Shown: positions 25,439-34,674, counted from the first letter of the stretch. The stretch is DNA of 64,000 nt from Fimbriimonadaceae bacterium (GCA_019454125.1 CP075365.1:424218-488217); one strand, 5' to 3'. The notes: a model not told the origin generated them from the sequence alone. Numbers and translations are program-made.

Positions 25439-26566
25439 ATGCTGAAGCCCCACCAAGTCCGCGCCCTTGAGCTTTCCCGGGAAACACCGGCGACCCCCGC
25501 CGCCATCCTGAAACTCGAAACCGAGGTGGGAGAAGAGACCGCGCGGTGGGCGTTCACCCAATGGGAGCTGCGAAAGAAGGCGAGGCAGAAGTTCACCCGG
25601 GCCGACGAGATGCTCTTCGACCGGGCCGGGCTAGAAATGGCGAGCCACGAAGACTTGGCCCCGAGGGCGCACCGCGTCGCCCCTGAGGGCGAGTTGGTCG
25701 GCGACCTCACCTCCGGGATCGGCGGCGACCTTTTGGGCCTCTGCCGGACGGGCCCCGCGCTCGGATTCGAGCTTTCGCCCGAACGCGCCGAATACGCGGC
25801 GCACAACCTGGGCGTCTATGGTCGGTCCGCGGAGATTCGGGTGGCGGACTGCCTCGCAGAGCCGTGGCCCTTCGAGTTTGCCTTTGCGGACCCGGCACGG
25901 AGGTCGACGACGCGGCGGCACTATGACCCCGCGGACTTCTCACCGAACCTGGAGGCGCTGGGCGAGCGCATGGCCGGACTCCGCCGGGCACTGGTCAAGA
26001 CGTCGCCGCTGCTCAGCGACGAGTTCCTCGATTCGCTGTCGCCTGACCGATACTTCGTCAGCCACGCTGGCGAGTGCAAGGAAGCCGTGGTCCAGTTGGG
26101 CCACGACGCCCAGTTCGTGTGGCCGGGCAAGGGGACCTGGGCGCTCCACGTCGAAACGGGCGAGGCCGTGCCAGGAGAGCGGCCGCTTCGCGAGACACTC
26201 GGCAAACCGCTCCGCTTCGTGCTGGAAGCAGATCCGGCTACTATCCGCGCCCATTGCCTGGGTGGCTTCGGGCTGCCCGGGCTCGGGGCCTCGAACGGCT
26301 ACCTCACCACGGACTCCTTCGAGCCCGCCTGGCACTGGGCCGCGGCTTTTGAGGCCGTGCGCGAGGGCGGCTTCCATATCAAGCTCGTCCGTGCTTGGCT
26401 GAAGGAGCTCGGAGGCCGGCTCAAAGCGGTGAAGACCCGCGGCGTGCGGATCGATCCGGCCGAGGTCCGCGCCAAGGCCCGGCCCGAGGGCGACGCCCCT
26501 CTAGAGCTGCTGCTCTATCCCGTAGGATCCCAAGTGCGCGCCGTGCTCTGCCGGAGGGTGGGCTAA
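25439..26566 (+). CDS. Class I SAM-dependent methyltransferase with THUMP-like C-terminal domain
   Basis: The 375-residue protein has a Rossmann SAM site (LVGDLTSGIGGDLLGLC, then FELSPERAEYAAHNL and ADPARR) and a C-terminal region like the THUMP-like domain. The N-terminal helical part resembles the same family of uncharacterised methyltransferases. The DPAR in place of NPPY leaves the nucleotide or protein target open; an RNA substrate is an inference from the THUMP-like part. It is monocistronic. The 97 bases after it contain no obvious terminator. Confidence 0.85.
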   Translation: MLKPHQVRALELSRETPATPAAILKLETEVGEETARWAFTQWELRKKARQKFTRADEMLFDRAGLEMASHEDLAPRAHRVAPEGELVGDLTSGIGGDLLGLCRTGPALGFELSPERAEYAAHNLGVYGRSAEIRVADCLAEPWPFEFAFADPARRSTTRRHYDPADFSPNLEALGERMAGLRRALVKTSPLLSDEFLDSLSPDRYFVSHAGECKEAVVQLGHDAQFVWPGKGTWALHVETGEAVPGERPLRETLGKPLRFVLEADPATIRAHCLGGFGLPGLGASNGYLTTDSFEPAWHWAAAFEAVREGGFHIKLVRAWLKELGGRLKAVKTRGVRIDPAEVRAKARPEGDAPLELLLYPVGSQVRAVLCRRVG

Positions 26567-26663
26567 GGGCCGCAAATCTTCCCAGACCGCTCTAAAGATC
26601 GACCCTTCCCGCACCGATCATCCACGTGGCCGCACTCCGTCGCGGCATCGGTCAGGTAGCCAA

Positions 26664-27623
26664 ATGCCGGTCTTAAGCATCGAATGCGAGTTAACCAAGG
26701 CCCAGCTTAAGCGCCATCTTTCGGGCGAAAAGTTGCCCGAAGTGCTGCTGCAAGACCTCGAAAAACACCTCAAGGCTTGCCCCGAATGCCTGCAGTACGC
26801 CAAATCCCTTAACGCGGTAAAGAAAACCGACCCTGCCCCTGAGAGCGATACGGTACCGCCCACGCCTTTGCAGAAGATCATGCGAATGGCGACGGTGACG
26901 GCAAGGCCCGCCAAGGGCTTAAACCCAGAGCCTGGCAAGGATCCTTTCGGCCCTCAAATTATGGAGCTGCTACGCAGGCCGAAAAACATGCTCCTTTCAG
27001 TTTTGCTCGCCATGGTGGCGGTCACGATGAGTGCGGCTTTCCGGACACCGACCGCGCTGCTCGGCCCCAAGGCCTCTGAGGTGCGCCAAGACCAGGAGGC
27101 GGTTTCCGAAGAGGCGACTGACGAGCCGCTCGCGAAGGAGGAAGAGCCCGGCCACCACGAAGCGGCCCCGAAAGCGGAGAAGCACGAGGCAGAAGACGGC
27201 GAGAAGCAACCGGGCGCACCTGAATCGAAGCACCCTGACAGCCACTCCGCGTCTACCTCCGAGCACTCCAAGAAGGAGCATGGGGAGACACCCGCCTCAA
27301 CTCCGCACGAAGAACATGCCGCAGCCGAGAAAGCGACTCACGAACAGCCCAACTCTCAGCCCAAAACGCACGGCGTCGGCCTGAAAAAGCCTGCTTTATC
27401 AAATGCTCATGAACCTTCCGGAACCGAGAAGGTCATTATCGCTGACTCCACCCATGCGCCGGTGGAAAAACCCAAGGTTGTGACTGCGCCGCGTGTCGCC
27501 CCTCGTAGACCCACCACCAAAACCAGGACGTTACGACCCGGCACGAAAGGTGCCACGCAAAGAGCTCTCCAAAGTTCACCATCTATTCGCGTTTACGACG
27601 AGCACGGAAAACCCAAGTCATGA
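26664..27623 (+). CDS. Zinc-finger membrane protein with charged periplasmic tail
   Basis: The 319-residue protein starts with a putative anti-sigma-type zinc finger (C8, H35, C39, C42; HLKACPEC). A linker and one membrane helix follow (about 108-126; MLLSVLLAMVAVTMSAAF). The remaining ~190 residues are low complexity, rich in Glu, Lys, His, Pro and Ser. The plan is that of an anti-sigma factor (zinc finger inside, tail outside), but no sigma factor gene is adjacent. The stop overlaps the next start (ATGA), so translation is coupled to the STN protein. Confidence 0.8.
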   Translation: MPVLSIECELTKAQLKRHLSGEKLPEVLLQDLEKHLKACPECLQYAKSLNAVKKTDPAPESDTVPPTPLQKIMRMATVTARPAKGLNPEPGKDPFGPQIMELLRRPKNMLLSVLLAMVAVTMSAAFRTPTALLGPKASEVRQDQEAVSEEATDEPLAKEEEPGHHEAAPKAEKHEAEDGEKQPGAPESKHPDSHSASTSEHSKKEHGETPASTPHEEHAAAEKATHEQPNSQPKTHGVGLKKPALSNAHEPSGTEKVIIADSTHAPVEKPKVVTAPRVAPRRPTTKTRTLRPGTKGATQRALQSSPSIRVYDEHGKPKS

Positions 27624-28267
27624 AATTCTCAAAAGCACTGATCGCCCTCACCATCGCGTCTGCGAGCGCCTTCGCGTTCGGTCAAGAGACCGGCTCCAAG
27701 ACCCAGACGGATCCCAATTCCGCCATCTCCGGCCATGACGGCCTCGTCACAATTTCATCCAAGGGCTACGACGTCCGCGACGTCCTCTTCGACCTCTTCG
27801 TTAAGGGCAAAAAGAGCTTCGTCCTTGACCCCGAAGTCCGCTATCTTCTTTATCTCTCCCTGCAAGATATCGACTTCGACGAAGCGCTGGCCGTGGTCTG
27901 TGAAGAAGCCAAGCTGAGCTTTACGCTCGAGAACGGTATCTACTACCTCGCCAAGCGAAAGGAGCAGCCCGTTAAGGTGGTGCAGGCCCAAGAGATCGCT
28001 GTCCACAAGCCGGGCAAGCTCGAGGACTCAGAGCTCCTTAAGCACTTGACGACGCGGCTCAAAATGACGGACATTCGCGCTGTCTTTGGGGAGTTCAGCC
28101 GACAGACAGGGATCAAGATCGAGGTTTCGAAATCCGTTCCCAACTACAAGTTGGACGCCTATCTCATCGACACATCGCTAAAGTATGCGCTTGACGTGGT
28201 CACGAACGCGGCCGGACTCAAGTACACAAAGACCGACGACCGCTCGATCCTAATCGAGACGAAGTAG
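27620..28267 (+). CDS. Periplasmic protein with two STN (secretin/TonB short N-terminal) domains
   Basis: The 215-residue protein has a signal peptide (MKFSKALIALTIASASAFAFG). A first STN domain (about 40-115; YDVRDVLFDLF, FVLDPEV, DFDEALAVVCEEAKLSF) and a second (about 138-213; MTDIRAVFGEFSRQTGIKIEV, LKYALDVVTNAAGLKY) follow. STN domains occur at the front of secretins and TonB-dependent transducers, where they contact partners. Here there is no secretin pore and no barrel, so it is a stand-alone adaptor. It is the middle gene of the trio. Confidence 0.8.
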   Translation: MKFSKALIALTIASASAFAFGQETGSKTQTDPNSAISGHDGLVTISSKGYDVRDVLFDLFVKGKKSFVLDPEVRYLLYLSLQDIDFDEALAVVCEEAKLSFTLENGIYYLAKRKEQPVKVVQAQEIAVHKPGKLEDSELLKHLTTRLKMTDIRAVFGEFSRQTGIKIEVSKSVPNYKLDAYLIDTSLKYALDVVTNAAGLKYTKTDDRSILIETK

Positions 28268-28315
28268 CCCGTTCCAGGCCCTTAGCCGCCCCGCACTTTC
28301 TGTCACACTAGCGAC

Positions 28316-28807
28316 GTGAAGAAGCGGGGCGTCTCCAGATCGCCGCGGAAACAACGTTCTTGGGTGGGCAGGCTCGCTTGGGGAGCATTCATGTTCCTCT
28401 TGTTGCCAGCAGGTCTTTTTGCGGTGGGTTACAGCTTGATCGGCCCGCGCATAGGCCAGTACCCTGCGCTTCAAGCCGGGGCGGAGAGGGTCGCCGGTCT
28501 GGCAAACAACAAGAAGCCAAACGTTGCGCCAGCACCAGAAAAACCCGCACCAATCATTGAGATTTCCGTAGAGAAATCATCCGGCAAGAAGACGGCGGAA
28601 GATAGCAGGAAGACGCCGATAGAGGAGATTCCGAAGCCAACGCCAAAACGGAAGCCTAAGCCAGCCGAACCGGCTCGCGAAAAGGTCGAACCTGAGAAGG
28701 ATTCCAAGAAGGTGGAGCAGCCAAAGCTTGAGACCACTCCCGCCACGCCAGAGAACGACCCTGCAAGCGGATCTGCGGCCGGCGCCAACGATACCGGCGG
28801 CGGCTAA
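28316..28807 (+). CDS. Single-pass membrane protein with Pro/Lys-rich tail
   Basis: The 163-residue protein has a basic N-terminus (KKRGVSRSPRKQR), one membrane helix (about 20-45; LAWGAFMFLLLPAGLFAVGYSLI) and a tail rich in Pro, Lys and Glu, as in TonB-type or wall-spanning linkers. It starts at a GTG, 48 bases after the STN gene. TatD converges, overlapping by four bases. No known domain is seen. It may act as a periplasm-spanning partner of the two preceding genes. Confidence 0.7.
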   Translation: MKKRGVSRSPRKQRSWVGRLAWGAFMFLLLPAGLFAVGYSLIGPRIGQYPALQAGAERVAGLANNKKPNVAPAPEKPAPIIEISVEKSSGKKTAEDSRKTPIEEIPKPTPKRKPKPAEPAREKVEPEKDSKKVEQPKLETTPATPENDPASGSAAGANDTGGG

Positions 28808-29574
28808 CTCGATAACTTCTTGAAGAACGCGTACGCGTCCCTCGTCGTTTGTTCTGCACACTCTCGAAGGGTGATGCCGAGAGTATCTGCCAGAGCCTGC
28901 GCAATGTAGGGAAGCCAAGCGGGCTTATTTCGCTTTCCCCGAAAGGGCTCTGGCGCCATCCAAGGGGCGTCTGTTTCGATGACAAGCCGCTCTGGGCTAA
29001 GTCCCGCCAGCACGGCGCGAAGATTCTCGGCTTTCTTATAGGTCACAGGGCCATCAACCCCGAAGAACGCCTCTAACTCTTGGGCTTTAAAGGCCTGCTC
29101 CTGAGTGCCGGCATAGCAGTGAAAGAGATACGGAATCCGCTGCCTCGGCGCAAGAATCGTTAAGAGATCGTCGTAAGCGTCGCGGCAATGGAACACCACA
29201 GGAACCTGCAAGGATTCAGCAAGTTCTAGCTGGGCAAGAAGGCATTTTTCTTGGATTTCTGGCGTTGCATGGTCTCGATAATAATCGAGACCGATCTCGC
29301 CCAGTGCGACAACCTTTGGATGGGACAGAAGTTCTGCGTACACCCGTAGGCTGCGGTCCTGAAAGTCAGAAGCTTGGTTGGGGTGGTGGCCAACTACGGC
29401 ATAAACAGGTTCAAAGTGTTCGGCCAACTCTACGGCATAGCGGCTCGAATCCTCGTCCACTCCAACGACGATCATCTTTTCGACGCCCGCCTCCAGTGCC
29501 TCGTCGACCGCCGCTCCAGGCTCTGGGAAGGCGGAGCGGTCGTTCAGATGGCAGTGGGTATCGATCAAGACCAA
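28804..29574 (-). CDS. tatD: TatD-family metal-dependent DNase
   Basis: The 256-residue TIM-barrel hydrolase has all TatD motifs: DTHCHLND, the GHHPN segment, ALGEIGLDYYR, VFHCRDAYDD, FHCYAGT and ETDAPWMAPEPFRG. TatD proteins are 3'-5' exonucleases or peptidyl-tRNA/D-amino acid related hydrolases, with DNA repair roles proposed. Length is normal. It converges on the Pro/Lys-rich membrane gene and is divergent from an unknown membrane protein. Confidence 0.95.
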   Translation of the reverse strand: MVLIDTHCHLNDRSAFPEPGAAVDEALEAGVEKMIVVGVDEDSSRYAVELAEHFEPVYAVVGHHPNQASDFQDRSLRVYAELLSHPKVVALGEIGLDYYRDHATPEIQEKCLLAQLELAESLQVPVVFHCRDAYDDLLTILAPRQRIPYLFHCYAGTQEQAFKAQELEAFFGVDGPVTYKKAENLRAVLAGLSPERLVIETDAPWMAPEPFRGKRNKPAWLPYIAQALADTLGITLRECAEQTTRDAYAFFKKLSS

Positions 29575-29641
29575 GGGGGCACCGGGCCCTGAGCCTCGCG
29601 AATCGGCCCGGGCCTGCTATCGTATCGTATTCGAGTCGAAC

Positions 29642-30514
29642 ATGGCGGGCCGAAAGAAGCGAACGCCTTACCTGGCGAATTACCTGGATTGGTGCGCGAC
29701 GCAGGAGCGCGCCGCCATGGCCACGTCCATGCCCCTGATCGGGTGCGGGACGACCGTGGTGGCCGGCACGCTCACGTTCTTGGCGAGCAACGCGGCCTTC
29801 GGAACGGTGAACGCCCTCCTCTTAGCAGGATTGACGGGCGCAGTGGCGACTTGGATCGTCACGGCGCTGGCAAAAGCGGCGAGCCGCAAGGAACCCGTCA
29901 GCGATAAAACACGCCGCGGATGGGAATCGGCGCGAGGGATGAAATCCCTTGCCGACACGCGTAAGCTCCACAAGTGGATGGACTTGCCGAACTTGGAGGT
30001 GCTCGACGCGGCAGCATTCCATTGGTCGCGAATCCATGGAAGTCTGAACCAGGCACCCTGGACAGATCAACATCTTCCCGAGCACTGGGTCCGCGTACGC
30101 GGCCAGGCCCTCGCCGCGGCCAACGAAGCGATGGCCGACCTCACGATCCTTGCTTCGCAGGTCGTCGGCCCGCCAAGCCGGGACAAAGAGCAGGAACTCG
30201 TCGAGATTGTCGAGGATCTGTTTGACCTTGATATCAAAGACGCCCTACAAGGATTGAAGTCGATGACTTCAGGGGACTGGCGGGAGTACACGCACAAAAG
30301 CCCCCAAAGCAAGTTTGTGTTTTCCCAGGCGCGGCCGATTGCGGAACGGCTGCAATCTTTAGCTGACGAGATCGAGAGAGCCAGCGTTGAAGTGAGGGAA
30401 GACATGACGCCTTTAGACTCTTATGGATCCAACAAGTCTCTTGACGCTGTGCTCTCCGAGCTCCGCGCCATTCGACAGGCAGAGGACGAACTCGAACAGC
30501 GACTGGGCCAGTGA
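29642..30514 (+). CDS. Membrane protein of unknown function with coiled-coil tail
   Basis: The 290-residue protein has two adjacent hydrophobic segments (about 29-50 and 55-78), forming a hairpin in the membrane, then a soluble alpha-helical region ending in a predicted coiled coil (SELRAIRQAEDELEQRL). No known motif is seen. The Trp-rich middle (about 140-150) and acidic segment EIVEDLFDLDI may be a binding surface. It stands alone, converging on the acyl-CoA ligase gene with a 2-base gap. Confidence 0.8.
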   Translation: MAGRKKRTPYLANYLDWCATQERAAMATSMPLIGCGTTVVAGTLTFLASNAAFGTVNALLLAGLTGAVATWIVTALAKAASRKEPVSDKTRRGWESARGMKSLADTRKLHKWMDLPNLEVLDAAAFHWSRIHGSLNQAPWTDQHLPEHWVRVRGQALAAANEAMADLTILASQVVGPPSRDKEQELVEIVEDLFDLDIKDALQGLKSMTSGDWREYTHKSPQSKFVFSQARPIAERLQSLADEIERASVEVREDMTPLDSYGSNKSLDAVLSELRAIRQAEDELEQRLGQ

Positions 30515-30516
30515 AC

Positions 30517-32223
30517 CTACTTCACGAGGTCATCGATTAGTGGCGCGTACTTCTCGCGCACGTACTTCCGTTTAACCTTTAAAGAAGGAGTGAGCTCACC
30601 ATCTTCAATCGAGAATTCCTTGGTGAGGATGCGATAACGCTTGACTCGCTCATAATCGGCAAGTTGTTTATTGGCCAGCGCCACTTCGTGCCTAAAGATT
30701 TGTTGCGCCTCCTCCGATTCGACGAGATCTTCAAGAGATCCTGTTTTGTTCAAGAGCTCCGTCTTGAGCCGCTCGAAATTCGGCACGATGAGGGCGATGC
30801 AATGCTCCAGGCCGTCGCCGAAAAGGACGACTTCTTGGATAAACTCGCTCTCTTTCAGCTGCGCTTCGACCCTTTGCGGCGCTACGTTCTTGCCGTTAGC
30901 CAACACAAGAATGTCTTTCTTCCGGTCCGTAATCTTGAGGTGCGAGCCGGAAAACTCTCCGATGTCGCCGCTGTGGAACCAACCTTCTGTGTCGATGGCT
31001 AGCGCGGTCTCAGAAGGCAACTGGTAATAGCCTTTCATGACGGTCGTCCCACGAATGAGTATTTCTCCGTCGCTAGCGATCTTAACCTCGACCCCCGGAA
31101 TCGGCTCGCCGACGGTATCGCTCCTGTTCCTATCCGGATGGTTCAGGCACGTTGCGGCCGTCGTTTCGGTCAGGCCATAGCCCTGCAAGATGCAAATGTT
31201 GAACCCTGAAAAGAAGTCGTTGACTTGGGGAGAAAGTGCGGCCCCACCGCTGACGAAAAACTTGAACCTTCCCCCAAACCGAGCGCGGATCTTTGAACCG
31301 ACAAGCCTGTCCAGAACCGGATAAAAGGGGGCGAACTTACCACGCGACTTAGCACGAGCTTGGTCCAAGGCCCCCTCGAACATAAACCGCTGCAATCCCG
31401 ACATCTTTTGGGCTGATTCCAAGATCCGGGTGCGCATCGATTCATAGAACCGAGGGACCGCGCAAGCGATCGTCGGCCTCACGGCGGCCATGTCCGAGGC
31501 CAGCGAGGCGATGGAGCGGGCATAGGCGATCGAGGCGCCGCAGGCGACCGGCAGGACGTGCCCCGCGACCCGCTCAAAAACGTGGGAGAGGGGCAGGAAA
31601 CTGAGCCAGACGTCGTTCTCGTCAACTGGCCAATGGTTACGGATTGAAGAGCAAACTTGGATAAATCCGGCGTTTGCGAGCACCGCGCCCTTGGGCTGTC
31701 CAGTGGTGCCACTCGTGTAGATGATCGTCGCGATATCTTCGGGCCGCAGCTCGGCGGTGACGCGGTGCCACCCCTCGCGGGACAGGCCTCCGTCCGAGGG
31801 AAAGCCGCCGTCGGCGAGCGAAACGATGCCCAGCGGGGGCTCCGGATCGACCTTCGCAGCCTGCTTCTTGTCTTGGGCGAGCACGAGCCTCGCGCCAGAG
31901 TCTTTGACGATATAGCTGACCTGGTCGGCGGGCAGGGTGGGGAAGACCGGCACCAACACGAGCCCGAGCGTCTGGCACGCCCAGTCGATCAGGGCCCAAT
32001 CAAGACAGGTCTCGCAGACCAGCGCGACGCGGTCGCCCGGCTTCAGCGCGTAGTGGTCCAGCGCGCGGGCATAGGCATAGACCTTCGCGTCAGCCTCGGA
32101 GTAGGTGATCGGCCGGTACCCCTGGCCCTCCGAGACAAGATAGGCGGGCCGGTCGGGCCACTCGCTTACGGCGCGCCGCCACAGGCCGCCTAGGGATCCA
32201 GCGTCTTCAATGCGGGTAGGCAC
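30517..32223 (-). CDS. Long-chain acyl-CoA synthetase (AMP-forming)
   Basis: The 568-residue enzyme belongs to the ANL superfamily: TIIYTSGTTGQPKG (P-loop), GYGLTETTAATCLN, STGEWFHSGD-like EGWFHSGDIGEF, and the hinge ITDRKKDILVLANGKNV. It activates a fatty acid to acyl-AMP then acyl-CoA, and is closest in outline to FadD15-type long-chain ligases. It begins at a GTG directly after the rhodanese stop codon. This puts it last in DUF58, rhodanese, ligase. Chain-length preference cannot be read. Confidence 0.93.
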   Translation of the reverse strand: MPTRIEDAGSLGGLWRRAVSEWPDRPAYLVSEGQGYRPITYSEADAKVYAYARALDHYALKPGDRVALVCETCLDWALIDWACQTLGLVLVPVFPTLPADQVSYIVKDSGARLVLAQDKKQAAKVDPEPPLGIVSLADGGFPSDGGLSREGWHRVTAELRPEDIATIIYTSGTTGQPKGAVLANAGFIQVCSSIRNHWPVDENDVWLSFLPLSHVFERVAGHVLPVACGASIAYARSIASLASDMAAVRPTIACAVPRFYESMRTRILESAQKMSGLQRFMFEGALDQARAKSRGKFAPFYPVLDRLVGSKIRARFGGRFKFFVSGGAALSPQVNDFFSGFNICILQGYGLTETTAATCLNHPDRNRSDTVGEPIPGVEVKIASDGEILIRGTTVMKGYYQLPSETALAIDTEGWFHSGDIGEFSGSHLKITDRKKDILVLANGKNVAPQRVEAQLKESEFIQEVVLFGDGLEHCIALIVPNFERLKTELLNKTGSLEDLVESEEAQQIFRHEVALANKQLADYERVKRYRILTKEFSIEDGELTPSLKVKRKYVREKYAPLIDDLVK

Positions 32224-32565
32224 TTATCGCTCAACCGTGTGGCCTGAGGCGGCAAATGCCAGCATTCCACCCTTTAAGTTGTACACTTCCGTCCAGCCAG
32301 CGTCGAGCATCGCGGAGGCTGCCTTGTCACTCCGGCGACCGCTGCGACAGACGCAAACGATTTCGGTGCCTTGACCAAGTCCTTTCAAATCAAAGCTGGA
32401 CTTATCTGTCTCAAGAGACTCCAAGAAGGACTCTAGGGGCCAATTCAACGAGCCGGGGATGTGGCCGAGCGCGTACTCTTCGGGCTCGCGCACATCGACG
32501 AAGGTCAGCCCTTCGTGCGCCATAGCCTCATCCGGCGAAAGGACGGGCACCTCTCGAGGGGACAT
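32224..32565 (-). CDS. Single-domain rhodanese
   Basis: The 113-residue protein is a stand-alone rhodanese (PspE/GlpE type) with DVREPEEYALGHIPGS and the active-site loop VCVCRSGRRSD, where the second Cys is the persulfide-forming residue. It has no signal peptide, so it is cytoplasmic. The ATG at 32565 begins just before the domain. It sits between DUF58 and acyl-CoA ligase, with a 22-base gap upstream and no gap downstream, a tight operon. The role there is unclear. Confidence 0.93.
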   Translation of the reverse strand: MSPREVPVLSPDEAMAHEGLTFVDVREPEEYALGHIPGSLNWPLESFLESLETDKSSFDLKGLGQGTEIVCVCRSGRRSDKAASAMLDAGWTEVYNLKGGMLAFAASGHTVER

Positions 32566-32587
32566 GCTGGCGACGATACCCCGCGCC

Positions 32588-33907
32588 CTAGATGACCGCC
32601 CTTTCCTTAAGGGCCGCGTACCGGGCGACGAGCGCGGAGCTGAGCTCGTCCGGCTCTGCTTCCAGGCTCTCGATCCGAGACGCAGAGAGCAGGGCGTCCG
32701 CTTTGCGCCGGTCAGTCTGGTACCAGGTCGCTGCTGCCCGGGCGAAGAGGGAACGGTCGTCCACGATCTCCGCGCGACGCAGCTCCTTAAGACGTGGGTC
32801 GCCAACGCGCACGACCATCAGCTTGTGGTGTCGGCGGACGTGGCCCAGGGCCTCAGCCAGCTCGCGCGCCTGGTCTTCGTTCTCTGCGTCCGTGAAGAGC
32901 ACCACCAGCGAGCGGCGCTTCCACTTGGTGGCGAGATAGGCGAACGCGGTCGCGTAATCGGGCTGCACCGGTTCCGCCTGGACCCCATAGACCGCATCCA
33001 GGATCGCGGCGACTTGGGCACGGCCGCGCTTGGGAGCGATATAACGGTGGACGACATCGCTGAAGAGCAAAAGGCCGACCTGGTCGCCCGCCCGCTCGGC
33101 CGTGTGGAGCAACATCAACGCGGCGTCCAGGCTGTGGTCGAGCTTCTGCACGTCGTCGACCTCGCTGAGCATGTGCCGGCCCACGTCGAAGCAGACGATC
33201 ACGCCTTGGTTACGCTCTTGCTCGAAGTTCTTGACGACGAGCTTGCCGCGCCGCGCCGTCGAGTTCCAGTCGATAAAGCGGAAGTCGTCCTCGTTGTAGT
33301 CGCGCAGGCTCTCGAACTCTGTGCTGATGCCGCGCCGCCGGCTCTTTCGCAGACCGGCCAGGGCCAGGTGCCCCCGGTTCTTGAGCAGCTCGAAGTCGCG
33401 CACGGCCTTGACGTTCGGATAGACCTTAACGGACTGCCGGGTCGAAGGGAGCTCGAAATCAAAATAGGCAAGACCGAGCGGCCCCAAGACCCGCACGAAC
33501 GTGCAAGGAAACTCCGCGTCGCCGCGGGCAAGGGGGGTGAGCACATAGCCTAGGTCAATACGGGTGCCGCCCGCAAGCGAAAACTGGAACTCCTGACGAT
33601 CTGCCACGCAGTCTTCTGGCAGCTCGTCGCGCACGCGGAGGCTCAGGCGCTGGTCGGTAAAGTTCTCGACCGAGATTTGCACCTTGTTGGCCTGTCTTAC
33701 GGAAAGGACGGGGTCGGCGCGACGCTCGACCCCAAGGGGCGGCTGGCGCTTCGCAGCCTGGGCCAGGAACACCAGCAGGGCGAGAAGCGCCGCATTGTAA
33801 ATCCAGAGCAGATACTCCGTACCAGGAACCACCGCGCCGAGCACAGCGAAGACGAGGCCGCCGGCAACGAGCGCCCAGAACCGCGGCTTCGGCACGATCT
33901 TTCCCAT
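32588..33907 (-). CDS. DUF58/von Willebrand A-type membrane protein
   Basis: The 439-residue protein has two N-terminal membrane helices (about 8-55) and a DUF58 domain with the signature FRFIDWNSTARRGKLVVKNFE, followed by a vWA-like fold with the MIDAS-type start CFDVGRHM. DUF58 proteins often neighbour MoxR ATPases and act in protein maturation, but no MoxR gene is here. It is divergent from the RDD gene with only 20 bases between starts. Confidence 0.92.
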   Translation of the reverse strand: MGKIVPKPRFWALVAGGLVFAVLGAVVPGTEYLLWIYNAALLALLVFLAQAAKRQPPLGVERRADPVLSVRQANKVQISVENFTDQRLSLRVRDELPEDCVADRQEFQFSLAGGTRIDLGYVLTPLARGDAEFPCTFVRVLGPLGLAYFDFELPSTRQSVKVYPNVKAVRDFELLKNRGHLALAGLRKSRRRGISTEFESLRDYNEDDFRFIDWNSTARRGKLVVKNFEQERNQGVIVCFDVGRHMLSEVDDVQKLDHSLDAALMLLHTAERAGDQVGLLLFSDVVHRYIAPKRGRAQVAAILDAVYGVQAEPVQPDYATAFAYLATKWKRRSLVVLFTDAENEDQARELAEALGHVRRHHKLMVVRVGDPRLKELRRAEIVDDRSLFARAAATWYQTDRRKADALLSASRIESLEAEPDELSSALVARYAALKERAVI

Positions 33908-33927
33908 CCGGCGGTAGCATACATCTG

Positions 33928-34674
33928 TTGCGGGACCGGTATTTGATCCTCACCCCGGAGAAAGTGGTCGTCTCCTACCGGCTGGCCGGTGTCGGCGCCC
34001 GCGTCTCGGCTTATGCGGCCGACCTCGTCATCATCGCGCTCCTCCTTTCGGCCGTCTCCTTTTTGCTGGGCGCACTCACATTTCCGCTGGGGACCGAGGC
34101 CGTGACGGCCGTCACCGGACTCCTCTTTTTCGTGCTGTTCCTGGGTTATCCCATGTACTTTGAGGCGTTCCATCGGGGCCAGACGCCGGGGAAGCGGGCG
34201 ATCGGCCTGCGCGTCGTGATGGCAGACGGCACGCCCGTCACGGCTGCCGCCGCCTCGTACCGCAACTTTCTGCGCCTTGCCGACATGCTTCCGTTGCTCT
34301 ACCTGGCCGGGTTTCTCGCGATCTTCACAAACGCGCGTTCCCAAAGGTTGGGCGACCTCGCGGCCGGCACTATCGTGGTCCAAGAGCTTGGATCCAACCA
34401 AGCGTTCACACCCGCCCCCCACCGGGCCGGACTGCACTTTATGGAGCCCGGACTCACCGACCTGCGAAAGATGACGATGGAGGAGTACGTGGCGATCAAG
34501 CGGCTCTGTGACCGTTTTCCCTACCTTCCGCCAGAGACCCAGGTTCAGAGCCTGAAGGAGATATGGCATCCGTTCGCCACCCGGGTCGGAGTGGAGGTGC
34601 CTCCTGGCGTCCACCCGATCTACGTGATGGAGGCCGTCGTCATGAAGTACGGGCGTCTCCACAAACTGATCTGA
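33928..34674 (+). CDS. RDD-family membrane protein
   Basis: The 248-residue protein has an RDD-type membrane domain (about 25-155) with GQTPGKRAIGLRVV and the Arg-rich start of helix 1 (VGARVSAYAADLVIIALLL); the conserved RDD is partly replaced by AYAAD. The soluble C-terminus (about 160-248) is unlike most RDD proteins. A TTG at 33928 is used; no strong ribosome binding site is present. RDD proteins are membrane proteins of mostly unknown function, some linked to ion exchange. It is divergent from DUF58. Confidence 0.85.
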   Translation: MRDRYLILTPEKVVVSYRLAGVGARVSAYAADLVIIALLLSAVSFLLGALTFPLGTEAVTAVTGLLFFVLFLGYPMYFEAFHRGQTPGKRAIGLRVVMADGTPVTAAAASYRNFLRLADMLPLLYLAGFLAIFTNARSQRLGDLAAGTIVVQELGSNQAFTPAPHRAGLHFMEPGLTDLRKMTMEEYVAIKRLCDRFPYLPPETQVQSLKEIWHPFATRVGVEVPPGVHPIYVMEAVVMKYGRLHKLI

